Under the pieces are notes generated by a model. That model was not told where the DNA came from. It saw nothing but the letters and a program-made list of their open reading frames with translations, and did not search any database. A stretch of 64,000 bases of DNA, from positions 1 through 64,000 of the IMG/VR virus record IMGVR_UViG_3300010397_000042; one strand, written 5' to 3'. Numbering within the stretch: the first letter of the stretch is position 1; each line of letters begins with the position of its first letter. This document shows, one piece after another, positions 40,811-48,280 of this stretch. Source of the stretch: a virus. A program made the translations under genes and the position numbers.

Positions 40811-40983
40811 TCTGCACCTACGATGTGGAAACCTTCGGCAGCAAGTTCGTTTAGGAGTGTGTCACGGTCGCGACGTCATCGGAGCGAATCGCCTGTTTCC
40901 GCGTGATAGGCCTCCCAAACGTGATTTGGAATGGCGCTTGGGGTTCGAAGCTTCTTGACGATAACGGAAGGTTTAGAGCTCAT
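40807..40983 (-). pseudogene. Small gene interrupted by one in-frame TGA
   Basis: Open from the ATG at 40983 for 35 codons to TGA at 40876-40878, then open in the same frame for 22 more codons to a TGA at 40807-40809 that overlaps the next gene's ATG. The second part (LLNELAAEGFHIVG) is a plausible C-terminus and its ATGA coupling matches the operon style. A CGA-to-TGA change, or programmed readthrough, would explain it. Confidence 0.55.
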
Positions 40984-41234
40984 TCGGGTAGGTCCGGCGG
41001 GAATTCGCATCTCAGGATGTAATGACGTTTGATGATGAGATCGTGTTCAGTTTGGGCTTCGCTCTGCGATTGGTCGTTCTGTAGACACCCGATGTAGATG
41101 CGTTCGGCGTAGTTGTGGAGTGCTTTATAAGCATCCGAGTAATATGTGTATGGTCCGGCTTTGATCCCACCGTGATGGCCATCGGAGATCACCCAACGGC
41201 CAACCCATTCGAGGATGATGAATCGATCTCTCAC
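40980..41234 (-). CDS. Hypothetical protein (84 aa), paralogue of 41479-41739
   Basis: EWVGRWVISDGHHGGIKAGP aligns with WNGDWVLPDHDHGGIDPGP in the gene two places upstream. A duplicated, unknown family with a His-rich loop. Confidence 0.6.
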   Translation of the reverse strand: MRDRFIILEWVGRWVISDGHHGGIKAGPYTYYSDAYKALHNYAERIYIGCLQNDQSQSEAQTEHDLIIKRHYILRCEFPPDLPE

Positions 41235-41482
41235 GACTGAGCCTCGACGATGCTGTTCTCGAGAGCATCCGAAACGCGGTGGAGTTGCGTCATACCCTTT
41301 TCCAGGATCTGGGTTAGCTTGGGGTTGAGGGCTGGCTTGACCTCAGTGAGGAGGGTCAAGGCGCGTTCAATGTTGCGGTGGGCTTCTTCCTCAACGTCAA
41401 GGTAATCCTTATCGTCGGTCGTATCGTTGTCGTCGTATTCGTAGTACGACGGGACTTCCAGCTTGTAATGATCGTAACTCAT
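41231..41482 (-). CDS. Acidic helical protein (83 aa)
   Basis: MSYDHYKLEVPSYYEYDD then acidic and helical. Coupled both sides, between the two paralogues. Confidence 0.6.
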   Translation of the reverse strand: MSYDHYKLEVPSYYEYDDNDTTDDKDYLDVEEEAHRNIERALTLLTEVKPALNPKLTQILEKGMTQLHRVSDALENSIVEAQS

Positions 41483-41739
41483 GGTTCCTCTTCTGGAGTG
41501 TAGGTGGGCCAATCGAGTCGAATGATGGTGTGGTAGGCTAGGAAGATCCGTTTCTCGCGTGCTGCGAATTCGGGGGTATGTCCGTCTCGGATCCAACCTT
41601 CCTCGATCGCACGTGCGACGGCTTGTAGGTGATCGTTAGCGGTTCCCCAATGCTGGTATGGTCCTGGATCGATTCCGCCATGGTCGTGATCGGGAAGCAC
41701 CCAATCACCATTCCAGGCCACTATGAGCCAACGAGTCAT
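41479..41739 (-). CDS. Hypothetical protein (86 aa), paralogue of 40980-41234
   Basis: WNGDWVLPDHDHGGIDPGPYQHW pattern shared with the downstream paralogue. Coupled to the micro-ORF upstream. Confidence 0.6.
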   Translation of the reverse strand: MTRWLIVAWNGDWVLPDHDHGGIDPGPYQHWGTANDHLQAVARAIEEGWIRDGHTPEFAAREKRIFLAYHTIIRLDWPTYTPEEEP

Positions 41740-41816
41740 CGGATGAGGCCCAAGGTGAGTGCTAGTTGCAGACCGACCGAGACGAGCCAGCTGAGGTAGG
41801 CGAGCACGTTACGCAT
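41736..41816 (-). CDS. 26-residue single-TM peptide
   Basis: MRNVLAYLSWLVSVGLQLAL..., a membrane helix with ATGA coupling to the next gene. Confidence 0.45.
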   Translation of the reverse strand: MRNVLAYLSWLVSVGLQLALTLGLIR

Positions 41817-42270
41817 TGCTGTCCTCCTCATTCGCGAGATGTACGTACCATGCGTTCAAAATGACCCCGGCAACTTGCTCGATCGCACATACCTGAATTA
41901 TTTGAATGTGATCCGTAATGTGCGAGCCCGTAGGTGTTTTGGATGGCTCGTAATATCCACTAGCGTTGTCTTCCGCATCGGTAAATAGCGGTGTACGGTG
42001 CATGTCGAGGCCCCACTGCCAGAGATCGTGGGAGTCAATGTCCTTCCGCGTTTCGGCGTAGCCTTGTAGATCGTCGATCACTTCTAGATCCCCTTCGTCA
42101 ATTGCCTCGCATGCGGCCTGGCATTCCGAGTAGATCCAATTTTGGGGTAGCGCACCATCATGGGCGTCTAGAACGGCTTTCATGAGCCAATCGGGACGAT
42201 TGACCGTCAAGCCCCAGTAGAATTCCCCGTTACCCTTCGAGTGCTTCATCCAGAAATTTGCGAGCTTCAT
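41809..42270 (-). CDS. Hypothetical protein (153 aa)
   Basis: ATG at 42270 preferred over 42276. Mixed alpha/beta, Trp-rich N-terminal half. A 43-nt hairpin lies 1 bp upstream of the ATG. Confidence 0.6.
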   Translation of the reverse strand: MKLANFWMKHSKGNGEFYWGLTVNRPDWLMKAVLDAHDGALPQNWIYSECQAACEAIDEGDLEVIDDLQGYAETRKDIDSHDLWQWGLDMHRTPLFTDAEDNASGYYEPSKTPTGSHITDHIQIIQVCAIEQVAGVILNAWYVHLANEEDSNA

Positions 42271-42271
42271 G

Positions 42272-42314
42272 ATCACCTAAAGCCCGCATCCCACGTGGGA
42301 GCGAGCTAGGTGAT
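42272..42314 (-). promoter_or_regulatory. Structured hairpin abutting a start codon (copy 1)
   Basis: ATCACCTA/TAGGTGAT outer stem, GCTCGC/GCGGGC inner stem, apical TCCCACGTGGGA. The AGGTGA that could serve as ribosome site lies in the 3' arm. Confidence 0.55.
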
Positions 42315-42316
42315 AC

Positions 42317-42547
42317 TTAGCGCCAGCTTGATTCTTGCGCGCCTTCAATACGACTGAGGTTTACGCAAACCTCCCAATCGTCACTAGGTTCGCGTGCCAA
42401 CAACAGATCACCGATCCCGTATCGGTTCGGTAACTCACGCACTACGAACCACTCTCCTTCGAATCCGTCCGGACCGAAGCGACCCGATCCGTTGTAGCGA
42501 GACAGGACAGTGACCTTCAAGCCCTTTTCGTATCGTTCCGTCTTCAT
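42317..42547 (-). CDS. Hypothetical protein (76 aa)
   Basis: KGLKVTVLSRYNGSGRFG...WFVVREL, beta-rich. Its ATG lies 6 bp from a -10 box, predicted leaderless. Confidence 0.65.
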   Translation of the reverse strand: MKTERYEKGLKVTVLSRYNGSGRFGPDGFEGEWFVVRELPNRYGIGDLLLAREPSDDWEVCVNLSRIEGAQESSWR

Positions 42548-42553
42548 ACCTAG

Positions 42554-42582
42554 ACTATAGCTCGGACCTCAGAGTCTGTCAA
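42554..42582 (-). promoter_or_regulatory. Phage promoter, leaderless type
   Basis: -35 TTGACA in TTGACAGACTCTGAG, 17 bp, -10 TATAGT, 6 bp to ATG. Overlaps the RadC-like gene's TGA. Confidence 0.88.
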
Positions 42583-43049
42583 CCGAGACACGAACGAAAT
42601 TTCATTTTTTCTGCAGTGACCACCAAGTGGTCAAGCATCGGGAGGCCCACGAGGTTAGCTGCAATGCCGATCGCGGCGGTGGTTTCGAGATCCTGGCGTG
42701 ATGGTGTGGGATCGTTGTTGGGGTGGTTGTGGATGAGAACGAACGCATCCGCGTGACCGATGAGAACAGCACGCAAGATATCCGGCACTTTCAGACTCGC
42801 CGAATGCGCTCCACCTTGGGAGAGCGTTGTAATGTTCGTGATGTCACCTCCCGAGTTGATGAGGATCGCGATCATGTATTCGATCGGCATGTGGCCAATG
42901 AGCTTGTGTCCGATGAGTGCAGCCTGAGCCGGATCGGAACACCTATCGATAGGGAGCGAAATGGTCTTCTCTTTGACCATTCGCAGGCCGACTTGCTTGA
43001 TCTTGTACGATTTCGTGCCAGCCAAAGATCCAACGTATTGGGAGTTCAT
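42579..43049 (-). CDS. RadC/JAB-domain protein
   Basis: A 156-residue protein with the JAMM-like signature HNHPNNDPTPSRQDL typical of RadC-family MPN domains, often found in mobile elements with unclear function. Zinc ligands are the two His and the following Asp. Confidence 0.8.
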   Translation of the reverse strand: MNSQYVGSLAGTKSYKIKQVGLRMVKEKTISLPIDRCSDPAQAALIGHKLIGHMPIEYMIAILINSGGDITNITTLSQGGAHSASLKVPDILRAVLIGHADAFVLIHNHPNNDPTPSRQDLETTAAIGIAANLVGLPMLDHLVVTAEKMKFRSCLG

Positions 43050-43167
43050 GTGTGTCTGATACCTCGTGGAAAACGCCAGCGTGTGGCCATTGTTCGATTA
43101 GAACGAATCGTGATTGCGGTGGGAAATTGTAGTGGTCGTGATTGAGCCTAAAGTGTGAGTGTGACAT
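42943..43167 (-). CDS. Possible small ORF between ParB-like and RadC-like genes
   Basis: The first 40 residues lie in the 98-bp gap between the neighbouring genes and look codon-biased; the rest overlaps the RadC-like gene. No ribosome site. Kept as low-confidence. Confidence 0.3.
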   Translation of the reverse strand: MSHSHFRLNHDHYNFPPQSRFVLIEQWPHAGVFHEVSDTHELPIRWIFGWHEIVQDQASRPANGQREDHFAPYR

Positions 43168-43456
43168 GTTGGGTGGAAACTACCTTCCCAGATCTAGAGT
43201 ATTCGCGCACGATGGCTGATATCTGAGTGTCGCCACGTTCGCGGGCAACGGTTAGACGATGTCTGCCGTCGGTCAAGATCGGCGCTTTGCCGGGCCACAC
43301 TTCGACTACGATCGGGCGCATGGCTTTCCCGGATGCTCGTTCCCCTCGCACGATATCCAGGCTTTCTGGACGCATTCCCGAGTAGTCGATAGTTACCTCA
43401 CGAATAGATGTCACCCGTGATTGTGGTGTGCTCGCGCTCGATCCTCTGCCGCCCAT
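43148..43456 (-). CDS. ParB-N/sulfiredoxin-like protein (102 aa)
   Basis: VEVWPGKAPILTDGRHRLTVARERGDTQISAIV carries the GRHR-like nucleotide-binding motif of ParB N-domains. ATG at 43456 has GAGAGG upstream. Roles range from partitioning to DNA binding. Confidence 0.65.
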   Translation of the reverse strand: MGGRGSSASTPQSRVTSIREVTIDYSGMRPESLDIVRGERASGKAMRPIVVEVWPGKAPILTDGRHRLTVARERGDTQISAIVREYSRSGKVVSTQHVTLTL

Positions 43457-44081
43457 GATGTAACCTCTCAACGTGTAGTGATGGGTAATACGTAACGTGT
43501 GGTGCTAGCCATTCGGGTAGCTTGCCCCCAATGCATACGATGCGTGTGGGGTGGAGTGCTGCGCGCATTGCCTCGAAACCCTCGCGATACTCGACAGGGT
43601 TGCGGCTCGCGCCATAGGCGGAAATCGCGATCGTGGAGTCTTGTGGGAGCCCTAGAAAGCAGTATTTCCAGCTTTCAGGATCCGCCCACGAGACCGAAGG
43701 GATAACGTGGGCTCCACGTACCTGTAATGCACGCGCGAGCCAACGTGAGCGGAATACCTGCCATTGCTTCGCAGCTAGAGGCCATTCCGGATAGATCGAA
43801 AAATCTGGACTGCAGATAATACGATCGTTGATCTTATATCGATCGGGAGAGCGCCAAAGTGGCTCGAATCGATAATCATCTGTAAAACAGTGGATGCCCT
43901 CGAGAGGAGTAGCGCGCTTTCGGTCGGGCCAAGCATGCCAACGATTTGGGAGTGTATCATCGTACCTCAAAACGTAGGGGATACCTAATAGATTGTCGCT
44001 CGCGTAGTATTCGCGTAGGTTTAGCGGATCGAAGCGCGCGGTACGTTGGTCAGTATTGATTCTGCGAAGCGGATTAGTCAT
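43398..44081 (-). CDS. DUF4417 protein
   Basis: A 227-residue protein. FTDDYRFEPLWRSPDRY, SPDFSIYPEWPLAAKQWQVF and HVIPSVSWADPESW match the DUF4417 family, frequent in phages and plasmids, biochemical function unknown. Overlaps the ParB-like gene by 59 bp. Confidence 0.8.
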   Translation of the reverse strand: MTNPLRRINTDQRTARFDPLNLREYYASDNLLGIPYVLRYDDTLPNRWHAWPDRKRATPLEGIHCFTDDYRFEPLWRSPDRYKINDRIICSPDFSIYPEWPLAAKQWQVFRSRWLARALQVRGAHVIPSVSWADPESWKYCFLGLPQDSTIAISAYGASRNPVEYREGFEAMRAALHPTRIVCIGGKLPEWLAPHVTYYPSLHVERLHHGRQRIEREHTTITGDIYS

Positions 44082-44280
44082 CGGGTTGCCCCGTTCGGTA
44101 GCAGCCATCGAGTGTGCAACCCTCGTGACGTGCTTCCAACGCGTGCTCTTCGCAGGCGTACCATTCGGGGTAGTGACGTTGGGAGATCTCAGCTACGGCA
44201 GGCTTACCGCACGGCACGTAGGTGACGTGGGAACCGCAGTCTTCGTAGGGATCGGTTAGGTTGCGTTGACATGTGTTCAT
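44074..44280 (-). CDS. Cys-rich small protein (68 aa)
   Basis: Six Cys and several His, likely zinc-binding (CGSHVTYVPCGK, CEEHALEARHEGC). Coupled to DUF4417. Confidence 0.6.
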   Translation of the reverse strand: MNTCQRNLTDPYEDCGSHVTYVPCGKPAVAEISQRHYPEWYACEEHALEARHEGCTLDGCYRTGQPDD

Positions 44281-44579
44281 GATTCCTCTATCAAATCAGC
44301 CCAATCGATTCCTTCGTGGATCAGTTGGGCCGTTTGGGGTTCAAGAATAGTGATCGCATCGAGTAGCAGACCGATAGGACCGCGCGAGTCGACCTTGTGA
44401 CCACTATATAACCATACGATCTTGAGAAGAGTTTGCACCGCGTCATACCGAATCGATGCATTAGTTATTAGTTCGGTCTCGGTCGCCTTCACACGCGCTG
44501 CTAACTCGCGTACCGCTTTCCTACGATCCACGTCACTAAAGGCGTGGACCATGCATAAAACTTCGTCCGATAGACTCAT
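44277..44579 (-). CDS. Helical protein (100 aa)
   Basis: All-alpha, coupled to the VWA-like gene by ATGA. Unknown; part of the same transcript. Confidence 0.6.
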   Translation of the reverse strand: MSLSDEVLCMVHAFSDVDRRKAVRELAARVKATETELITNASIRYDAVQTLLKIVWLYSGHKVDSRGPIGLLLDAITILEPQTAQLIHEGIDWADLIEES

Positions 44580-45373
44580 GATGCCGCCTTTACTTGGTTG
44601 ATACGTTCGGCGATCCAGCGCGTTGGTTCCTTTACGATCGTGTCCGTGAGGTAGACCTCAGGGACGAGCACGTCGGTTGGGAGCATTTCGGTAACCTTGC
44701 GTAGGTAGTTGCGATATTGCTCGGTACCCATCGCGTGATATGAACGAGGCCATGCGCCATAGAAGCCGTATTTCTCAGCGTGGCCGTAGCAGACGTTGCG
44801 GGAGAATGACGGATGTGCGAGCGCGAATGCGGCCGACGAGATGTCCAAGGGTTTGGACTCGACGCGGATAACCTGAAACAGATCCCCGTCATCTCCGCCA
44901 TTGGTGCAGCACATGAGGAACAGATCAACGCCTACTTGGTTGCGCTGGAGCTGTTCCAGGAATCCGAGGATCGTGATCCCGCGCTTCAGCATGACGGATG
45001 CGTCGATGCCAGCTGAGCACGTCATGTCCACGTAGACCGAGACGTGACGTGTGACTTGCTCGGTTCGCTTGCGCTGGCGCATGCACATGGGATTACCCGC
45101 GAGGTATGCAGGCACGCATACGCGCGAGCCGGCGACCGAGGGCATGAACGCGAGCTTCAGAGTCTCGTCACATTCGATGTCCAAGTTTTCGAGGGCTTTC
45201 ATTGCTTTCGAGGCGATTTCGATGTCACCCGAAAGGGCGCGCTTACGTGCCTCAGGACCTCGCACATTGAGATCCCACTGAGTGCTAGAACAGCCCTCGA
45301 TTTGGTCCCACGTGCTGCTTTTCTTGCTGGCTTCGAGAAATTCGGCGACGGAATCGAAACGGAGGATCGTCAT
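44576..45373 (-). CDS. VWA-like (MIDAS-type) protein
   Basis: A 265-residue protein. SVYVDMTCSAGIDASVMLKRG looks like a divergent MIDAS metal site (DxTxS) and the downstream LQRNQVGVDLFLMCC like the next strand of a VWA fold. A MoxR-type ATPase lies one gene upstream, the usual partner of such proteins. Predicted leaderless. Confidence 0.55.
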   Translation of the reverse strand: MTILRFDSVAEFLEASKKSSTWDQIEGCSSTQWDLNVRGPEARKRALSGDIEIASKAMKALENLDIECDETLKLAFMPSVAGSRVCVPAYLAGNPMCMRQRKRTEQVTRHVSVYVDMTCSAGIDASVMLKRGITILGFLEQLQRNQVGVDLFLMCCTNGGDDGDLFQVIRVESKPLDISSAAFALAHPSFSRNVCYGHAEKYGFYGAWPRSYHAMGTEQYRNYLRKVTEMLPTDVLVPEVYLTDTIVKEPTRWIAERINQVKAAS

Positions 45374-45376
45374 GGT

Positions 45377-45613
45377 TTAGGTGTAGCTCGATTCTGAGAG
45401 TATGTCAAACGGTTTTTTGAGAGCGCGCGCCATATCTCGCGCTTCCCACCGTGTGCCGTAGTACCAGAACGATGGGGCCTCCATTTGCGACGATTGCCAC
45501 TGCACGCACCATGCATGCTTGCCGCGTTCGATGTAGCTGCGGTGCGTACGGCTATCCGTGAGAAGGATCCCCCAATGGGATCGTGGATTGATCTTGCGAA
45601 CAATAGCTTTCAT
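45377..45613 (-). CDS. Hypothetical protein (78 aa)
   Basis: WGILLTDSRTHRSYIERGKH... and a C-terminus (FDILSES) that is encoded by the next promoter. Preceded by a structured hairpin that abuts its ATG. Confidence 0.6.
   Translation of the reverse strand: MKAIVRKINPRSHWGILLTDSRTHRSYIERGKHAWCVQWQSSQMEAPSFWYYGTRWEARDMARALKKPFDILSESSYT
45380..45408 (-). promoter_or_regulatory. Phage promoter, leaderless type, inside a coding end
   Basis: -35 TTGACA in TTGACATACTCTCAG, 17 bp, -10 TACACC, 6 bp to ATG. Lies within the last codons of the upstream gene. Confidence 0.8.
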
Positions 45614-45614
45614 G

Positions 45615-45658
45615 ATCGCCGAAAGCCCGCGATCCGTTAGGATGCAAGCTAGGGCGAT
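45615..45658 (-). promoter_or_regulatory. Structured hairpin abutting a start codon (copy 2)
   Basis: ATCGCC/GGCGAT outer stem, GCTTGC/GCGGGC inner stem with wobbles, apical ATCC-TAAC-GGAT. Ends 1 bp before the ATG. Confidence 0.5.
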
Positions 45659-45675
45659 AATATCCGAGTGTGTCG

Positions 45676-46737
45676 TTATGCTGCGCTCTTCACGCTATCC
45701 CATTGTTCGGGAGTCATGGCGCTGGCCATGGTCATCTCCTCAACCGTGCTTTGATCCAGACCTTGGGACAGCAGGTCCGCGCCATCGAACGATGCACGTG
45801 GTGTAACGAGCACGCGCAACCCCTTGGACATAACAGCCTTGCGGATCGCCTGCACACGCTTAGTCCACGTCATGTTGGGCGCAACAGCCAATTCCAGATC
45901 CAGATCGTACGGCCACGCGACGCGAACGAACCGATCCAGAAACGCGCCGTCCAGCTTGTTTCGGCCCACGTACTCATGGGTAGCGCCATGCCCCCATGTG
46001 TTGGCCGCAGCGATGATCACGCAATCGGGGTGACGCGTAACCATACCATCGGGGAAGGCTGCTACGCCGTTTGCCAAGAGGGCATTGAACGCAACGAGCG
46101 CGGTGGGATCGGATCCGTCGACCTCATCCCACAAGAACACCCCACCATGTTCGTATGCCTCACGCAACATGGTGCGCTTATAGTTCCCGTTCGCGTCAAT
46201 GAAGCCTAGGAGAGCGTAGGGATCCGAGACTGCACCCGTGTAGTAGAATTTCAAGCCGAGGGCTTTCGCCACGTTCTCAGCAGCGGTGGTCTTGCCCGAT
46301 CCTGCAGGACCTGCAACCCATGCGTTACGCTTGCGCGTGTTGCAAGCGGCGAGCAAGCGGGGAAAATGCTTGTGCTGTAGGCCTACGTCGATCGTGCTCA
46401 GATCCGGCCGAACCACGTTGATCGTGACGGCCTTGATCGAGCTCATGGCTTGCTGGATTGACTCCAGATCAAGCCGTTCCTCGATCATGGGGTAGAGTAC
46501 TTCTGCGAGGCTTTCGAGCGCGTTGGAGTGAGCCTTGGGCGTTTCGGTAGATGAGGTATTGACCTGCATGTTCTCGGACGTTTCACCGCCCCATTTCCCC
46601 CTGCGGGTCCACGAAATCATATCGCCCGCGTGAATGCGATCCGAGCACAAGTCGCACGGACCATCAAACTTTGCAGGAAACGCGCGCTTGACTGATTTGC
46701 CGTTCTTTTCTTCCCAGCACTTGGCATGAAATGGCAT
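45676..46737 (-). CDS. MoxR/CbbQ-type AAA+ ATPase
   Basis: A 353-residue AAA+ protein: Walker A GPAGSGKTT, Walker B VFLWDEVD, sensor 1 AANTWG, arginine-finger region LDGAFLDRFV. N-terminal ~50 residues include a CDLC zinc-like motif. MoxR ATPases remodel partner complexes, often with a VWA protein, which is encoded two genes downstream. Good SD AGGAGAG and a 42-nt leader. Confidence 0.8.
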   Translation of the reverse strand: MPFHAKCWEEKNGKSVKRAFPAKFDGPCDLCSDRIHAGDMISWTRRGKWGGETSENMQVNTSSTETPKAHSNALESLAEVLYPMIEERLDLESIQQAMSSIKAVTINVVRPDLSTIDVGLQHKHFPRLLAACNTRKRNAWVAGPAGSGKTTAAENVAKALGLKFYYTGAVSDPYALLGFIDANGNYKRTMLREAYEHGGVFLWDEVDGSDPTALVAFNALLANGVAAFPDGMVTRHPDCVIIAAANTWGHGATHEYVGRNKLDGAFLDRFVRVAWPYDLDLELAVAPNMTWTKRVQAIRKAVMSKGLRVLVTPRASFDGADLLSQGLDQSTVEEMTMASAMTPEQWDSVKSAA

Positions 46738-46779
46738 GGTCTCTCTCCTGTTTTACGTCTGTTCCGACGCTCGTGATTA

Positions 46780-46808
46780 TGTGTAGCGCGAATCTAAGAG
46801 TCTGTCAA
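46780..46808 (-). promoter_or_regulatory. Phage promoter for the MoxR operon
   Basis: -35 TTGACA in TTGACAGACTCTTAG, 17 bp, -10 TACACA; leader of about 35 nt. Confidence 0.8.
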
Positions 46809-46859
46809 TCAATTATCTATCGATCGAGGTTACACGTGGGTGCGCGTGTTTCCCTACAT

Positions 46860-47000
46860 TTATTTCACTTGAATCGAACAACACCAACCTGGTTGCCAGC
46901 GCCAGTGTGTCCCGCATACTGGACACGTCCAATTCGGTCCTTTGCGCTTGGTCGTGCAGACATCACACCAACAATCAATCCCGTGTTTGGTTTTACTCAT
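46860..47000 (-). CDS. Cys-rich zinc protein (46 aa)
   Basis: CWCDVC, CPVCGTHW and terminal CC: a small ribbon. Start shares a base with the upstream TGA (TGATG). Not the product of the upstream gene. Confidence 0.6.
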   Translation of the reverse strand: MSKTKHGIDCWCDVCTTKRKGPNWTCPVCGTHWRWQPGWCCSIQVK

Positions 47001-47224
47001 CATGTGCGTTCCTTTCGGATCACTAGCGAGCCATCGAGTGTCGCGTAGGCGACTCCACGGCAGATCCCGGTCACGTATGGCACGTCACATTTGGCGCCTT
47101 GCCAATACACGTTGCCGTCGATTTGACCTCGAACGTCATCCGTTGAGATCATGCGAATCGCTTGGATCGCTAGATCCATATTGGATAGTTCCGCAAACGA
47201 CCAAATCAGCGTGCCTTTACTCAT
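47000..47224 (-). CDS. Hypothetical protein (74 aa)
   Basis: Helical N-terminal half, beta C-terminal. Preceded by a 13-bp perfect hairpin ending 3 bp before the ATG. Confidence 0.6.
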   Translation of the reverse strand: MSKGTLIWSFAELSNMDLAIQAIRMISTDDVRGQIDGNVYWQGAKCDVPYVTGICRGVAYATLDGSLVIRKERT

Positions 47225-47227
47225 GAC

Positions 47228-47267
47228 GCCCTAAGCCTCGATCCAACGTGGGACCGAGGCTTAGGGC
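47228..47267 (-). promoter_or_regulatory. Structured hairpin abutting a start codon (copy 3)
   Basis: 13-bp perfect stem GCCCTAAGCCTCG/CGAGGCTTAGGGC with an apical TCC/GGA, loop CACGTT. Strongest of the three. Confidence 0.65.
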
Positions 47268-47284
47268 ATGAATCTCTGAGTCTA

Positions 47285-47419
47285 TCACTCTAGGATGTAG
47301 CGAGCTCGACGTGTGAGCGGTGGACGAGCGATCATGCCGCGGCTCAGCTCAGCGCGAGCACGTGCGATGATGTTGTAAACGGTCGTGAGATCAACGAGGA
47401 TTTGCTTACTTGGGTGCAT
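47285..47419 (-). CDS. Small basic protein (44 aa)
   Basis: AAGGAGG ribosome site 5 bp before the ATG. ILVDLTTVYNIIARARAELSRG then a basic tail. Unknown. Confidence 0.55.
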   Translation of the reverse strand: MHPSKQILVDLTTVYNIIARARAELSRGMIARPPLTRRARYILE

Positions 47420-47430
47420 GTGGGCCTCCT

Positions 47431-47490
47431 TCAGATGAAATGGTGTAGGACGATCGCTGCGAAACCAACGTAGGCGAGTAGGGTTCTCAT
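47431..47490 (-). CDS. 19-residue single-TM micro-ORF
   Basis: MRTLLAYVGFAAIVLHHFI. ATGA-coupled to the upstream gene and 12 bp from a -10 box. Confidence 0.4.
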   Translation of the reverse strand: MRTLLAYVGFAAIVLHHFI

Positions 47491-47693
47491 CGGGGTGTTG
47501 GGAGTATGGTGCTGTTCTCAGAGTCTGTCAATCTGTTTTTATCCGCCAGCGCGACGATCGCGATTGGGTTGTGCATGCGAGCGCGATACCAGCGGATGAA
47601 ATGCTCATGACACCGCCTGCATTGGAGCACGGTCGGTGTCACCTGATGACCCGTTGCCGGATGCGCAGGTCCGCCGCAGAAAAAACAGCTCAT
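47487..47693 (-). CDS. Zinc-binding small protein (68 aa)
   Basis: CFFCGGPAH and CRRCHEHF, paired knuckles. The C-terminal NRLTDSENSTIL is encoded by a promoter sequence. Confidence 0.6.
   Translation of the reverse strand: MSCFFCGGPAHPATGHQVTPTVLQCRRCHEHFIRWYRARMHNPIAIVALADKNRLTDSENSTILPTPR
47503..47531 (-). promoter_or_regulatory. Phage promoter inside the end of a coding region
   Basis: -35 TTGACA in TTGACAGACTCTGAG, 17 bp, -10 CATACT. Lies within the C-terminal codons of the zinc-protein gene (47487-47693). Confidence 0.8.
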
Positions 47694-47899
47694 GATACCT
47701 CCACATTGAACCATGCCGCATCGGTGCTCATGACGCGCGAGATGATGCGGGCGTACTGACTGCGATCCATCTCACGGCCGATCGTGAGTGAGAACATCTC
47801 GCACACACGACGGGCCGTTGCGATACGAGACTTCGTGGTCTCGATCGTAAACTTGTGTGCACCTTGTGTCGTGAGGATCGTGACGTTCCGGGTAGCCAT
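47690..47899 (-). CDS. Small hypothetical protein (69 aa)
   Basis: KFTIETTKSRIATARRVCEMF... helical. Predicted leaderless (6 bp between -10 and ATG). Confidence 0.65.
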   Translation of the reverse strand: MATRNVTILTTQGAHKFTIETTKSRIATARRVCEMFSLTIGREMDRSQYARIISRVMSTDAAWFNVEVS

Positions 47900-47905
47900 G
47901 ACCAG

Positions 47906-47934
47906 AGTATGGCCGCTACCTCAGAGTCTGTCAA
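47906..47934 (-). promoter_or_regulatory. Phage promoter, leaderless type
   Basis: -35 TTGACA in TTGACAGACTCTGAG, 17 bp, -10 CATACT, 6 bp to ATG. Confidence 0.85.
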
Positions 47935-48026
47935 GACTTCACTTGAGAATAGTTCGTACCTGGCGGTACGTATGCCCAAAAATACGTGCCATCCCGGCGT
48001 TTGATCTGGATCTTGTGCCATCCCAA
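47931..48026 (-). CDS. Small ORF (31 aa or longer) with unclear start
   Basis: The frame reads GWHKIQIKRRDGTYFWAYVPPG and ends in a TGA inside the next promoter's -35. It has good codon bias but no ATG; a TTG at 48026 is the only conventional start, without a ribosome site, so a non-AUG start after AGGAAAATC is possible. Confidence 0.4.
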   Translation of the reverse strand: MGWHKIQIKRRDGTYFWAYVPPGTNYSQVKS

Positions 48027-48046
48027 TTGTATTAGTTCGCGTGGTG

Positions 48047-48280
48047 TTATCTTGATTTTCCTAGGGTTAGATTGTTGCGATTCGTTTCAATTTGAAGCGC
48101 GCCCAATTTCGTGAGTCGTAAGACCACGTGGCCTTGATTCGACGCAACCGAGATCCACCGCTGTTTGATTGCTTCCCAATAGAGAGCGAGCTGGTCAGGC
48201 GAGTCAATTCGAAGCTCAGTGATCACACGTTCGAGCACTGCTATCTGTTGCCGTAGATCGGCTATCGTCTGGCGACTCAT
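48047..48280 (-). CDS. Helical protein (77 aa)
   Basis: ATG overlaps the previous TGA. IADLRQQIAVLERVITEL coiled coil. Unknown. Confidence 0.6.
   Translation of the reverse strand: MSRQTIADLRQQIAVLERVITELRIDSPDQLALYWEAIKQRWISVASNQGHVVLRLTKLGALQIETNRNNLTLGKSR

Noticed and set aside
3330-40878. Recoding of TGA as a sense codon, suggested by in-frame TGAs in the fibre and at 40.9 kb
   Set aside because: TGA is the stop in dozens of ATGA gene overlaps, so general reassignment is untenable; local readthrough stays open.
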